Of a stretch of DNA of 64,000 bases, positions 15,270-23,666 are shown piece by piece. Below the pieces are notes generated by a model. The model searched no databases and was not told where the DNA came from. It was given only the letters and a program-made list of their open reading frames with translations. The first letter of the stretch is position 1. Every line of letters starts with the position of its first letter. A program made the translations under genes and the position numbers. The stretch comes from Bacteroidales bacterium UBA3843 (GTDB taxonomy: Bacteria > Bacteroidota > Bacteroidia > Bacteroidales > Paludibacteraceae). The stretch lies in contig DGHR01000010.1 in NCBI GenBank assembly GCA_002392745.1, positions 1-64,000 on the forward strand, read 5' to 3'.

Positions 15270-16821
15270 TGAGGCGTACCATGACTGAGATAACTTGTCC
15301 TGCGGTGTTTTCGCCCTCACGGAAAACGAGCGCCTTGCCTTTATATTCGCCGGATACATAGATATAGATGTTCAGCATAGTGCCATCCGTCAACATGAGA
15401 GATGATTTGAACGATTGCGTATTGGGATCGTAGCTGATAGAACCGCTCTTACCGGGAACAATCTTCATCACATATTCAGCCAAAGCGCTGTAATCAATGG
15501 TCACTTCCTCCGCGGCATCTTTCGATAGGTCGCAGATATAGAACGAACTCGGCAGCGGGTTTTGCGGGTCGTCTACGGAATAGGCTATGCCGTCATAATA
15601 ACTATTCTCATCGCTTGGATAGTGTGCAGGCAGCACACGTTTGGCAGCGGTCTTGGCTATCGGGTCAACAGAATAGATGGCATTGCCTTGCCACCACGTC
15701 ATGACAGAGGTTTTATACGGTCTCTTGAACGGGTATTGTGCGTTTGGATTCCATAGTATTGTCTGGAGCGACTCCGCCGCAGTTTTGTCTAAGTTAACAA
15801 GTACCTCGGAAGCGAACCACATATCTTGCGGCTCCGTGATATGCTCAACGGCCAATAATGCAGCACCTGAAACATCCGTATTCCATTCGTCTGTATATTT
15901 GAAACCGATTGCATATAGCGTACCGTCTATGCTGACCAAATGAAGATTAGCAAAGGGTTCTTGCCCTTCTTCTGTCTTTTCATAAACCAGTTGCGTCTCA
16001 CCGGGTTTGTCCGGGAAAAGAAGTGCCGCAACCTCTCCTGTTCCATTGTATGAAACAATAGAGCCGAAGACTCCTCTCTTGTCAGGTAACAGACATTGCG
16101 CATGCTGCGTGCTGTTCAGCATGTTTACAACATTCAGGTAATCACCTTTGTCCTCCAATTTATAAATACGTCCGTAGTAGTCATCCAAGCCACCCATAGA
16201 AGGGCAGGAGAAAATATCTTTCCCCATTGTTTCCACCTCACCATAGACATCGCTTGGCTTCCAGTAACCACGCCCACGCTCCGGGCGACCTTGCTCACGC
16301 GACCATGCAAAGAGCGCACCGTCGGATCTGCGGACAAGGAAATTCGACTCAAACCCAGCGTGCATCAAATTACGAATCTGACCGCGCAAGGGCTCTTTGA
16401 CCTCATCAATACCCGGATAGTCGTACTCGCAGTTGACGAGCCATAGCCATTCGTCACCGATTGCGTATATGTACTGCGCTTTGAGGCGCATGTTGGCTTT
16501 GATCATATCCACCACTTCGCCATCACCGACTACCTCGATGGTATAGTGTACTTCTACCAACGTGCCATCCTCGGAAACCGTAAAAATGGGATTGGAGATA
16601 TTATACTCCGGATCTCCCTCATCCATCTGTGCCGCAGGCATGCGCGCCGGCGCGTTCTGTTGATTACTACCATCTGAAGCTAACGCCAGCGCTTTTGCAC
16701 CTGCAATATTCATCCGTTTGAATTGCATGGAACTGACTTTGCCTCCACCGCTTTCGCAGGAGACGAGAAATAGCATGGCAATCATTCCGATGCCAAGTGC
16801 TGAAAGAATTTTCTTTGCCAT
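15265..16821 (-). CDS. Lineage-specific lipoprotein (paralogue 2)
   Basis: A 518-residue lipoprotein with lipobox MLFLVSC (Cys22). The frame is open further upstream, but the ATG at 16821 gives a canonical lipoprotein signal (MAKKILSALGIGMIAM), so I use it. It resembles paralogue 1 along its length (FKRMNIAGAKALALA, PIFTVSEDGTLVEVHYTIEV, YDYPGIDEVKEP, FLVRRSDGALFAW, FYICDLSKDAAEEVTIDYS, and the same AGQVISVMVRLN ending). Function unknown; the conserved aromatic and acidic blocks suggest a folded repeat domain exposed at the surface or in the periplasm. First gene of the two-gene unit, expressed from the promoter at 17122-17152 behind a leader of about 290 nt that contains hairpins. Confidence 0.83.
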   Translation of the reverse strand: MAKKILSALGIGMIAMLFLVSCESGGGKVSSMQFKRMNIAGAKALALASDGSNQQNAPARMPAAQMDEGDPEYNISNPIFTVSEDGTLVEVHYTIEVVGDGEVVDMIKANMRLKAQYIYAIGDEWLWLVNCEYDYPGIDEVKEPLRGQIRNLMHAGFESNFLVRRSDGALFAWSREQGRPERGRGYWKPSDVYGEVETMGKDIFSCPSMGGLDDYYGRIYKLEDKGDYLNVVNMLNSTQHAQCLLPDKRGVFGSIVSYNGTGEVAALLFPDKPGETQLVYEKTEEGQEPFANLHLVSIDGTLYAIGFKYTDEWNTDVSGAALLAVEHITEPQDMWFASEVLVNLDKTAAESLQTILWNPNAQYPFKRPYKTSVMTWWQGNAIYSVDPIAKTAAKRVLPAHYPSDENSYYDGIAYSVDDPQNPLPSSFYICDLSKDAAEEVTIDYSALAEYVMKIVPGKSGSISYDPNTQSFKSSLMLTDGTMLNIYIYVSGEYKGKALVFREGENTAGQVISVMVRLN

Positions 16822-17121
16822 AATTAATGAGTATTTGTTCCGGCTCTTGCACCTTTGCCGGGCTTGGTTTCTGCGCTCTTCCCATACCACAAAAAAAGTA
16901 TGGGCTCTCGCTTGTTAATATTGGTATTATCGGGCTTCCACTCCCATAGACTCCAATATATGCAGAAAGTCCACACTTTACAGCGTGAACATTCGCGATA
17001 TTTCGGAAGTCTATTACTGTTTGTGGAAGAGTGATAATATCCTAATAAAGCAAATGCTTAATGATGTATGTCTGTAAAATTCGTTTTTATGCCATAGGCA
17101 GTAAGTGGTTCAATTTTGCTG
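16822..17121 (-). promoter_or_regulatory. Long 5' leader of the lipoprotein unit
   Basis: About 290 nt lie between the promoter (17122-17152) and the start codon at 16821, with no ORF I can support. Hairpins CCCATAC / GTATGGG (16881-16904, A/T-rich loop) and CCGGC / GCCGG (16840-16861) are close to the start codon. I recognise no known riboswitch. Confidence 0.5.
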
Positions 17122-17152
17122 CAAAGATACTGCTTTTTTTTGATATATGCAA
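17122..17152 (-). promoter_or_regulatory. Promoter of the lipoprotein pair
   Basis: Minus-strand TTG (17150-17152), 20 nt, then TATCTTTG (17122-17129). Confidence 0.8.
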
Positions 17153-17199
17153 GGAATAAGATGATTTTTATGAAATATGCGTTTTGATTAGATTGTTTT

Positions 17200-17637
17200 T
17201 CAGGCTTTGAGGTCCTGATAGATCATAGCACGAACGAAATTATCAAAGCGGAAATAATGTTTCTTCCGTCCATTTTTATCAGCCGGTGCCTGCGGATCCG
17301 GCGCCCCATTCAGTTGCGCTTCAAACCGACGTCTGAATTGCTCCAAGAGGAATTTCTGTTCCTCAGTAGCGGTATCGGGAAACTTATAGGCATAAATCAA
17401 CTGTGTCGTGCGTTTGGCAGCTTCCCCAAAATGTTGCAAGTGCGCGAGCTCCGCACCTTTTGGCGGATTTAGCTCATAGTCACGTTTATGCCGCTGCAGA
17501 TAGACTTCGGGTGCACATTCTTTGGAGACGGCGCCTGTTGTGCCATGAAGATGTTTCTGACGATTAATGAGTTTGTGGTCGCTGTCCAAAGCTCCCTTGA
17601 CCAACTCGATGCCAGGAGAATAAATAATTTTAGCCAT
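17200..17637 (-). CDS. Conserved-looking small protein of unknown function
   Basis: A 145-residue, basic, soluble protein with no signal peptide or membrane helix. It opens MAKIIYSPGIELVKGALDSD and is rich in His, Lys and Arg, with NRQKHLHGTTGAV, YLQRHKRDYELNPPKGAE and a C-terminal helical region (EEQKFLLEQFRRRFEAQLNG) followed by KKHYFRFDNFVRAMIYQ. The composition would suit nucleic-acid binding or a small structural protein, but I recognise no family. The upstream 319 bp hold an 11-bp tandem array and a duplicated promoter-like block instead of the usual TAnnTTTG promoter. It is followed by the promoter of the lipoprotein unit. Confidence 0.65.
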   Translation of the reverse strand: MAKIIYSPGIELVKGALDSDHKLINRQKHLHGTTGAVSKECAPEVYLQRHKRDYELNPPKGAELAHLQHFGEAAKRTTQLIYAYKFPDTATEEQKFLLEQFRRRFEAQLNGAPDPQAPADKNGRKKHYFRFDNFVRAMIYQDLKA

Positions 17638-17739
17638 ATTGTTTTGTACTTGAGGGTTAATCGTGTTTCTTTGCTATTTTTGGGGCGTATTATAGCCGGC
17701 ATACTTACATTATACCATAGTCTGCGGATAGGTCTATTT

Positions 17740-17805
17740 ATAACCTACTGATTACCTACTAACAACCTACTAATCACATACTGATAATATACTAATCGCG
17801 TGCTA
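17740..17805. repeat. 11-bp array B (6 units)
   Basis: Units ATAACCTACTG, ATTACCTACTA, ACAACCTACTA, ATCACATACTG, ATAATATACTA and ATCGCGTGCTA run without gaps. The sequence decays towards the right while the 11-bp register is kept. Confidence 0.88.
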
Positions 17806-17824
17806 TAGTATGCAAAATATTTAT

Positions 17825-17936
17825 AATGGTACTACTCTTTTTTAAGATATGCAAGTGTTTACCGAATAAAAATATAATATAATGGTACTACTCTTTTTTA
17901 ACATATGCTAGTGTTTACCGAATAAAAATATAATAT
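17825..17936. repeat. 56-bp tandem duplication containing promoter-like boxes
   Basis: Copies at 17825-17880 and 17881-17936 match at 54 of 56 positions. On the minus strand each contains a TTGCATAT- or TAGCATAT-like -33 box and AGTAGTACCATTA, which looks like the genome's TACCTTTG box with TTTG changed to ATTA. Confidence 0.9.
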
Positions 17937-17956
17937 ATGGTCTTGCGGATTTTTAA

Positions 17957-18943
17957 TTACTGCTTTTTGATGGAATCAAATCCCGAGCCGAAGACGCCGG
18001 TTACGTTCGCCTGGCTGACCAAAGCGTTCGGGTCAATCTCATGCACGATTGTCAAGACAAGTGCACTCTCGGGTTTGCGCACAAGGACAGAGATGACTTT
18101 GACGGGTTGTTTGGAATACCAGCCCGTGCCGTCCAGGATCGTCACACCGCGATTGACAGTAGTGTTGATAGCCGTAGCAATCTCGGCATACTTAGACGAA
18201 TAAATCAGGAACTGGACAGACTGGTGTATCCGGCCAAGAAGCCAGTCGACAGCGACAGTATAGGAGACGGTCATACATACACCACACAACACGCGTTTTA
18301 TTTGCAGATACAGGGGATTGGTGCCCTCTGTCAGCATCCGTTCCGGCACCGGCAGGAAAAAGGCGGACAGGATAATCACGATATCGCAGAGCAACATGAT
18401 ATTTCCCATGGATATATCCCGGTAATGATTGATAATCATTGCCACTATATCCGTTCCTCCGGATGAACCATTGCAGGCAATCACGGCTCCCAGACTCAAG
18501 CCGAAGACAAATCCTCCGACAATAGCCCCGAGCCATGGATCTGCGATTATCGGTTCCTGCAGAATAGGAATAACGCGATACCAGAAGGTGATAGCCGCCA
18601 CACCGACCATCGTTCGGATACAAAACCTCCAGCCCACCGTCAAACCGGCGATAATCAACAAAATAGCATTGAAAACAAATGTGGTAAGCCAGACCGGAAT
18701 GGCTCCTCCATACTCCGGGAAAATGGAAGGAAAGAGGCCGTCGGTCAGGTAATAAATCATTGAGCAAATACCGGTCAGACCACCTCCCACAAAAGCATGC
18801 GGGAGCAACACCCAGTTCACCATCAGCGCCATCGGGAAAATGCCGAAGACAATAATCAGATACTCAAACACTGTACGAGCCGTGAAAGAGTCCTGCGCTT
18901 TGTGAGGGTTCACAAATGAGCTGTAACGAGGTAAAGAACGCAT
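17957..18943 (-). CDS. YitT family membrane protein (paralogue 1)
   Basis: A 328-residue protein of the YitT family: an N-terminal DUF161-type membrane domain with five to six helices (about 28-235, including MALMVNWVLLPHAFVGGGLTG and ACNGSSGGTDIVAMIIN) and a C-terminal DUF2179 domain (about 240-325, with RGVTILDGTGWYSKQPVKVI and VFGSGFD). The family is conserved in bacteria and of unknown function. The Gly-rich G-SSGGTDI motif in the membrane part is the family signature. It is a tandem paralogue of the next gene (18979-19914), probably co-transcribed with a 35-bp gap; it is the downstream copy. Assignment to family is firm, role unknown. Confidence 0.92.
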   Translation of the reverse strand: MRSLPRYSSFVNPHKAQDSFTARTVFEYLIIVFGIFPMALMVNWVLLPHAFVGGGLTGICSMIYYLTDGLFPSIFPEYGGAIPVWLTTFVFNAILLIIAGLTVGWRFCIRTMVGVAAITFWYRVIPILQEPIIADPWLGAIVGGFVFGLSLGAVIACNGSSGGTDIVAMIINHYRDISMGNIMLLCDIVIILSAFFLPVPERMLTEGTNPLYLQIKRVLCGVCMTVSYTVAVDWLLGRIHQSVQFLIYSSKYAEIATAINTTVNRGVTILDGTGWYSKQPVKVISVLVRKPESALVLTIVHEIDPNALVSQANVTGVFGSGFDSIKKQ

Positions 18944-18978
18944 TTTTGCAAGCGTTAAGCTGTTAAACCGTTAAAACG

Positions 18979-19914
18979 TTATTTGCCATTAGCCATAGGG
19001 TCAAATCCTTGTCCGAAGACACCTCGAACCTGGCTCTGGCTGACGAAAGCATTCGGGTCTATAGCACGTACCAGACGGAAGATAGTCGCCGATTCGTAAG
19101 AGCGTGCAATAGTGGTAACCACCTTCATCGGTTGCTTGTAGAATCCGCCTTCTGCTTCCAAAAAGGTACATCCGCGGTGCGCCTGCGTAATAATCGCCTC
19201 GGCTATCTCGTCCGGTTTCTGGGTAAAAATCATGAACTGGACGGACTGGCGCATACGGTTCATCACCCAATCAACGGCCGTCGAGGACATGAAGGTATAG
19301 GTAAGACCAAACAAAATCTTTTCTATAGCCCCTTGCGTCCCTGCCGCCTGGATAGTGGGCAGGAAGAAAGCCGATGAGATGATAATCAGGTCCGCCATCA
19401 GCAGCACGCGCCCCATAGGCAAGTGATGATATTTGTTTACCATCATGGCAATAATATCCGTTCCTCCGGTGGAACCGTTGTTCAGGAAACAGATTCCCAA
19501 AAAACATCCCGTGAACAGTCCTCCGATGACTACCGCCATAAAAGAATCAGTCAGCAAAGGCACTTGGGCAATAGGTACCACTTTCAGCCAGATTGTAAGC
19601 CACATCACACCCCATACGGTCCGCAAGGCATACCGCCATCCCACCGTAAGGGCCGCAGTGATCAATAATACGATGTTGATTAACGCACTACTAAACCAGA
19701 TGGGCACATACGTATCGCTGGCGAAATAGATAATCTCGCACAAACCGGTGATTCCGCCTCCCACGATAGCGTGCGGCACCAGCAACTGGTTTACCGTCAG
19801 GGCATAAGGAATCGTACTGATAACTATCATGAACAATTCCTTGAGTGTAATCCAGGGCAACGTCCGGCGGTATTCCTGCAGATGCTCTTTGAGACGATTG
19901 TTTCTTCTTTTCAT
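18979..19914 (-). CDS. YitT family membrane protein (paralogue 2)
   Basis: A 311-residue YitT protein, upstream copy of the tandem pair. The membrane domain (about 20-230) includes IPYALTVNQLLVPHAIVGGGI and LNNGSTGGTDIIAMMVN, equivalent to the signature in paralogue 1; the C-terminal DUF2179 domain has RGCTFLEAEGGFYKQPMKVV and VFGQGFD. The N terminus is unusually basic (MKRRNNRLKEHLQEYRRTL), placing it in the cytoplasm. It begins 13 bp after the gcvP stop codon on the same strand, so it may be co-transcribed with gcvP. The role is unknown for the family. Confidence 0.92.
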   Translation of the reverse strand: MKRRNNRLKEHLQEYRRTLPWITLKELFMIVISTIPYALTVNQLLVPHAIVGGGITGLCEIIYFASDTYVPIWFSSALINIVLLITAALTVGWRYALRTVWGVMWLTIWLKVVPIAQVPLLTDSFMAVVIGGLFTGCFLGICFLNNGSTGGTDIIAMMVNKYHHLPMGRVLLMADLIIISSAFFLPTIQAAGTQGAIEKILFGLTYTFMSSTAVDWVMNRMRQSVQFMIFTQKPDEIAEAIITQAHRGCTFLEAEGGFYKQPMKVVTTIARSYESATIFRLVRAIDPNAFVSQSQVRGVFGQGFDPMANGK

Positions 19915-19927
19915 TCCAAATTACGGT

Positions 19928-22750
19928 TTATTGAAATTTAGCCACAAGATTGCGGTCGCCAAATCCATTATCTACTCTTCCTACGGGGCACCAGAACTTG
20001 CTCTGCTCCACCCACTCTGTCGGATACGCCGCCTGACGGCGCGAATAGGGGTGCGTCCATTCGTCGGATACAACTTCGTATTCCGGATGAGGTGCATTCA
20101 ACAGCAGATTGTCCTTCGGGTCCGCCTTGCCGTTCTCTATATCGGCTATCTCCTGACGTATCTGCAGCAAGACATCGCAGAAACGGTCAATCTCCGCCAG
20201 CGACTCGCTCTCGGTAGGCTCGACCATCAATGTGCCGTGAACAGGGAAAGAGAGCGTAGGCGCATGGTATCCGTAGTCCATCAACCGTTTGGCTATATCC
20301 GCCTCCGTGATTCCGATAGAATGGAACTGGCGGCAGTCCAGAATAAGTTCGTGTCCCACACGCCCGTTGGCGCCTGTGTAGACGATGCCGTAAGCGTCCT
20401 TTAGACGCATAGCCATATAGTTCGCAGAGAGAATAGCCGCAGCGGTAGCATGACGCAGTCCCTCAGCACCCATCATCGCAATATACCCCCATGAAATAAG
20501 CGCCATGTTGGCATTTCCGTACAGAGACGAGCTGACGCGGTTGTGGTCCTCGGTAGGCAGGCTTTCCGCCATCGCTTCCGTACAGCAAACAGCGCCTACA
20601 CCGGGTCCGCCGCCGCCATGAGGCGAAGCAAAGGATTTATGCAGATTCAGGTGGCAAACATCCGCCCCGATAAACGCAGGGTTGGTCCATCCAATCTGTG
20701 CATTCATATTCGCGCCGTCCATATAGACATATCCTCCGCAGGTATGGATGGTATCTACCATCTCGCGGATAGCTTGTTCGAAGATACCATGAGTAGAGGG
20801 GTACGTAATCATACAACCAGCCAAGACCTCTTTGTTCTCCTCGGCTTTCTGTTTCCAGTCATTCAGATCGGTATTGCCCTGTTCGTCACATTTCACTACG
20901 CACGGAACAAAACCGGCTTGCACACAAGAGGCAGGGTTGGTTCCATGCGCAGAAGCAGGGATGAGCAATACATTGCGTTGCGACTGACCTATCCGGTGCA
21001 GATAATCACGTATAACAACCAATCCGGTATATTCGCCGGCCGCTCCGGAGGTTGGCTGCAACGTGCAGGCATCAAATCCTGTGATGGCACATAATTGCTG
21101 CTGCAAATCCTCCATGATGGTCTGATAGCCGAGCACCTGGTTTTGAGGTTGCAACGGATGCACATTCAGCGCGGACGGATAGGTAACCGGAATCATCGCT
21201 GCCGCCGGGTTGAGTTTCATTGTGCATGAGCCAAGAGGAATCATGCTGGTGGCGAGACTGATATCCTTGCGGTCCAGACGCTTCAGGTAACGCATCAGTT
21301 CCGTTTCCGTATGATAGAGGCGGAAGACGTCGGCCTGCATATAATCGACTTCGCGTACCCGTTTTTCGTCAATCGCCCAAAGCCCTTCGAAAGCCTCCTC
21401 CGATTCCTCCGGACACGGCATATTTCCGCTTGCCTCGGCAAAGATTGTAATCAGCTCGTTCATCTCGGCAAACGAGGTATCCTCGCCGATAGACAGCCCT
21501 ACCCATCCTTGCGGGTCGTAATAGAAGTTCACGTTGCGGTCCTCAGCCTCTTCGCGCAGTCGCTCTACCCATCCTTCATCGTCGTCTCGTGTAATCTTGA
21601 GCGTATCGAAAAATTCTGCGTTCTCCTGATTGTAACCATATGCCTGAAGCATCTCGTTCAGGTATTCCGCGCGGCTGTGAATTCCTTCGGCAATCTCCCT
21701 GATTCCCTCCGGTCCGTGGAAGACGCCGTACATACCCGCCATCATGGCAGAGAGAGCCTCTGCCGTGCAGATATTGGATGTTGCGCGCTCGCGTTTGATA
21801 TGTTGTTCGCGGGTCTGGAGAGCCAGACGATACGCCGGATGCTCGTGGCTGTCTTTGCTTAGTCCGATGATACGTCCCGGCATGTCCCGTTTGTACTCAT
21901 CGCGCGTAGCCATATAACCGGCCGTGGGACCTCCGAATCCTATGGGCAGTCCGAAACGCTGCGCCGTACCGCACATGATATCCGCCTGCAGCGGTTTGAG
22001 CAACACCAAAGCCATCAAATCAGCCACAACGGTAACCTTGAGTCCCGCCTCGTGACAATCATCGATAAAAGCCTCGTAATCCTCGATGGCTCCATCGGCG
22101 TTAGGCCATTGTACCAGTGCGCCGAAGAAATCAGCGGAAGGAGTAAAACCAGCATAGTTTCCCACCACGATTTCAATCCCTTGACCGGCGGCGCGTGTAC
22201 GAAGTACACTCATCGTATTCGGCCAAATTTTCTTATCCACAAACACCTTGCACACCCCGTTTTTCACTTGTTCGCGTGAGCGCAGGTTGCGCATCATAGT
22301 AACGGCCTCCGCCGCAGAAGTGGCCTCATCCAGCAGCGAGCAGTTGGCTAAAGGCAGTCCCGTCAGGTCGCTCACCATTGTTTGGAATACAAACAGCGCC
22401 TCCAGACGTCCTTGGCTTACCTCTGCCTGGTAAGGAGTGTAGCTGGTGTACCAAACAGGATTCTCCAGCATATTCCGGCGGATAACAGCGGGCGTAACCG
22501 TACCGTACCACCCGCGCCCGATATAATTGCTGGCCTCTTCATTGCCATTGAGTATGGCATTGGCTAATTTCAAATGGAGAGGTTCGCTCAGCGGTTCCTC
22601 CAACTCAATAGGTTCCGGCAGCAGAATATCCGCCGGCATCGTTTGGCGTACCAATTGCTCCAACGAATCGGCTCCGACAGCCTCCAGCATGTGCTTTTCT
22701 TCAGAAATAGAGAGGCCTATATGGCGTGCCTCCAGATTGTTTGCATTCAT
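19928..22750 (-). CDS. gcvP: Glycine dehydrogenase (decarboxylating), P-protein
   Basis: The PLP-dependent P-protein of the glycine cleavage system decarboxylates glycine and passes the aminomethyl group to lipoyl H-protein. It is a full-length single chain of 940 residues: the N-terminal half (about 1-440) has ARHIGLSISEEKHMLEAVGA and GRGWYGTVTPAVIRRNMLEN, and the C-terminal half carries the PLP-binding lysine in NLHKSFASPHGGGGPG and the conserved GSCTMKLNPAAAMIPVT. The start ATG at 22750 is chosen because homologues begin at this point and because the promoter (22790-22797) ends 40 bp before it. No gcvT or gcvH is adjacent. lpdA in this window could supply L-protein. No glycine riboswitch is visible. 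Confidence 0.97.
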   Translation of the reverse strand: MNANNLEARHIGLSISEEKHMLEAVGADSLEQLVRQTMPADILLPEPIELEEPLSEPLHLKLANAILNGNEEASNYIGRGWYGTVTPAVIRRNMLENPVWYTSYTPYQAEVSQGRLEALFVFQTMVSDLTGLPLANCSLLDEATSAAEAVTMMRNLRSREQVKNGVCKVFVDKKIWPNTMSVLRTRAAGQGIEIVVGNYAGFTPSADFFGALVQWPNADGAIEDYEAFIDDCHEAGLKVTVVADLMALVLLKPLQADIMCGTAQRFGLPIGFGGPTAGYMATRDEYKRDMPGRIIGLSKDSHEHPAYRLALQTREQHIKRERATSNICTAEALSAMMAGMYGVFHGPEGIREIAEGIHSRAEYLNEMLQAYGYNQENAEFFDTLKITRDDDEGWVERLREEAEDRNVNFYYDPQGWVGLSIGEDTSFAEMNELITIFAEASGNMPCPEESEEAFEGLWAIDEKRVREVDYMQADVFRLYHTETELMRYLKRLDRKDISLATSMIPLGSCTMKLNPAAAMIPVTYPSALNVHPLQPQNQVLGYQTIMEDLQQQLCAITGFDACTLQPTSGAAGEYTGLVVIRDYLHRIGQSQRNVLLIPASAHGTNPASCVQAGFVPCVVKCDEQGNTDLNDWKQKAEENKEVLAGCMITYPSTHGIFEQAIREMVDTIHTCGGYVYMDGANMNAQIGWTNPAFIGADVCHLNLHKSFASPHGGGGPGVGAVCCTEAMAESLPTEDHNRVSSSLYGNANMALISWGYIAMMGAEGLRHATAAAILSANYMAMRLKDAYGIVYTGANGRVGHELILDCRQFHSIGITEADIAKRLMDYGYHAPTLSFPVHGTLMVEPTESESLAEIDRFCDVLLQIRQEIADIENGKADPKDNLLLNAPHPEYEVVSDEWTHPYSRRQAAYPTEWVEQSKFWCPVGRVDNGFGDRNLVAKFQ

Positions 22751-22789
22751 ATAATAGGATTGATTATTAGTTTGCAACAAAATTACGCA

Positions 22790-22820
22790 CAAAATTACAC
22801 TATTTTTTGCATGTGTGCAA
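22790..22820 (-). promoter_or_regulatory. Promoter of gcvP
   Basis: Minus-strand TTG (22818-22820), 20 nt, then TAATTTTG (22790-22797). A second TAATTTTG (22778-22785) follows 12 bp downstream, possibly an alternative start. Confidence 0.78.
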
Positions 22821-22877
22821 GAAAAGTGGAAATTAATTGATAGAAATTCGGTAATTTTGTGAAAAAAAGAAGATTTT

Positions 22878-22909
22878 TTTGTTTAGTTCGGAAAAATGTA
22901 ATAACTTTG
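22878..22909 (+). promoter_or_regulatory. Promoter of the Crp/Fnr regulator
   Basis: TTTG (22878-22881), 20 nt, then TAACTTTG (22902-22909). It makes the ATG at 22859, which lies upstream of the promoter, untenable and supports the start at 22943. Confidence 0.8.
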
Positions 22910-22942
22910 CAATGTTTTTTCATAAAGCAACATTTTATAAAC

Positions 22943-23644
22943 ATGACAAAGCGCCAAGAAGAAACGCCTGCCGAGTTGTGGGAATTGAACCCGTTGTGGA
23001 ATTCGCTGAATGAATCAGAGCGTGCGGAAGTAACGAAAAATGTAGAGATTATCCGTTACGAGAAGAACGAGATTATTCACCGTGAAGGTGATGACTCTCG
23101 CTACATTTGGTTGCTATACCGCGGAAAGGTGCGTATCTACAAAGAGGGAATCGGTCAGCGTCAACAAATCATCCGTTTGTTGAAGCCCTACGACATTTTC
23201 GGTTACCGTGCCGCTATAGCCCAAGAAGGTTACAACTCCAATGCCAGCGCATTCGAGGCATGTACCGCATACCGTATCGGTCGTGATTTATTCACCCGTC
23301 TGGTGCGCGAGAACGGACAGTTCTGCTATAACATAATGCTCACCATGGCAAAAGATTTGGCCATCTCGGAGATTCAGACCGTCAATTTGACTCAAAAACA
23401 CATCCGCGGCCGACTGGCCGAGGCGTTGCTACAATTGCGCAAGAACTATGGGTATGAATCCGACGGATGCACTCTGGCTATGTTACTGCCACGCGAGGAT
23501 TTGGCCAACATGAGCAACATGACCACCAGCAATGCCATCCGCACATTGAGCCAATTCGCCCAAGAAGGGATAATTGCCATTGACGGCCGTCATATCAGTT
23601 TGCTAAACGAAAAAGAATTGGAGCATATCTCCCGTTTGGGTTAA
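22943..23644 (+). CDS. Crp/Fnr family transcription regulator
   Basis: A 233-residue regulator with an N-terminal cyclic-nucleotide-binding-like beta barrel (about 30-145, including YEKNEIIHREGDDSRYIWLLYRG) and a C-terminal winged helix (about 165-230; recognition-helix region LANMSNMTTSNAIRTLSQF). It lacks the N-terminal cysteine cluster of oxygen-sensing FNR and the typical cAMP-contact arginine-serine pair, so the effector is unknown. The start at 22943 fits the promoter at 22902-22909 and leaves a leader of about 25-30 nt. It is divergent from gcvP; whether it controls glycine cleavage is only a positional guess. It shares a bidirectional hairpin with the convergent M23 peptidase gene. 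Confidence 0.93.
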   Translation: MTKRQEETPAELWELNPLWNSLNESERAEVTKNVEIIRYEKNEIIHREGDDSRYIWLLYRGKVRIYKEGIGQRQQIIRLLKPYDIFGYRAAIAQEGYNSNASAFEACTAYRIGRDLFTRLVRENGQFCYNIMLTMAKDLAISEIQTVNLTQKHIRGRLAEALLQLRKNYGYESDGCTLAMLLPREDLANMSNMTTSNAIRTLSQFAQEGIIAIDGRHISLLNEKELEHISRLG

Positions 23645-23666
23645 CCGGCCTATGCCGTTAATCCAA
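23636..23666. terminator. Bidirectional terminator between the Crp/Fnr and M23 genes
   Basis: A hairpin (TTGGGTTAACCGGC / GCCGTTAATCCAA, 4-nt loop) spans the regulator stop codon and ends inside the last codons of the convergent peptidase gene. It would serve both genes. Confidence 0.7.

Larger units (their letters stand above)
17638..17956. other. Intergenic region made of two repeat systems
   Basis: These 319 bp contain no gene. They consist of the 11-bp array B (17740-17805) and a 56-bp tandem duplication (17825-17936). Confidence 0.85.

Noticed and set aside
17957..19914. The two YitT genes as one gene split by a frameshift
   Set aside because: Each has a complete membrane domain and a complete C-terminal domain, so they are tandem paralogues.
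22751..22942. Glycine riboswitch before gcvP
   Set aside because: The leader after the promoter is about 35 nt, far too short for the aptamer.
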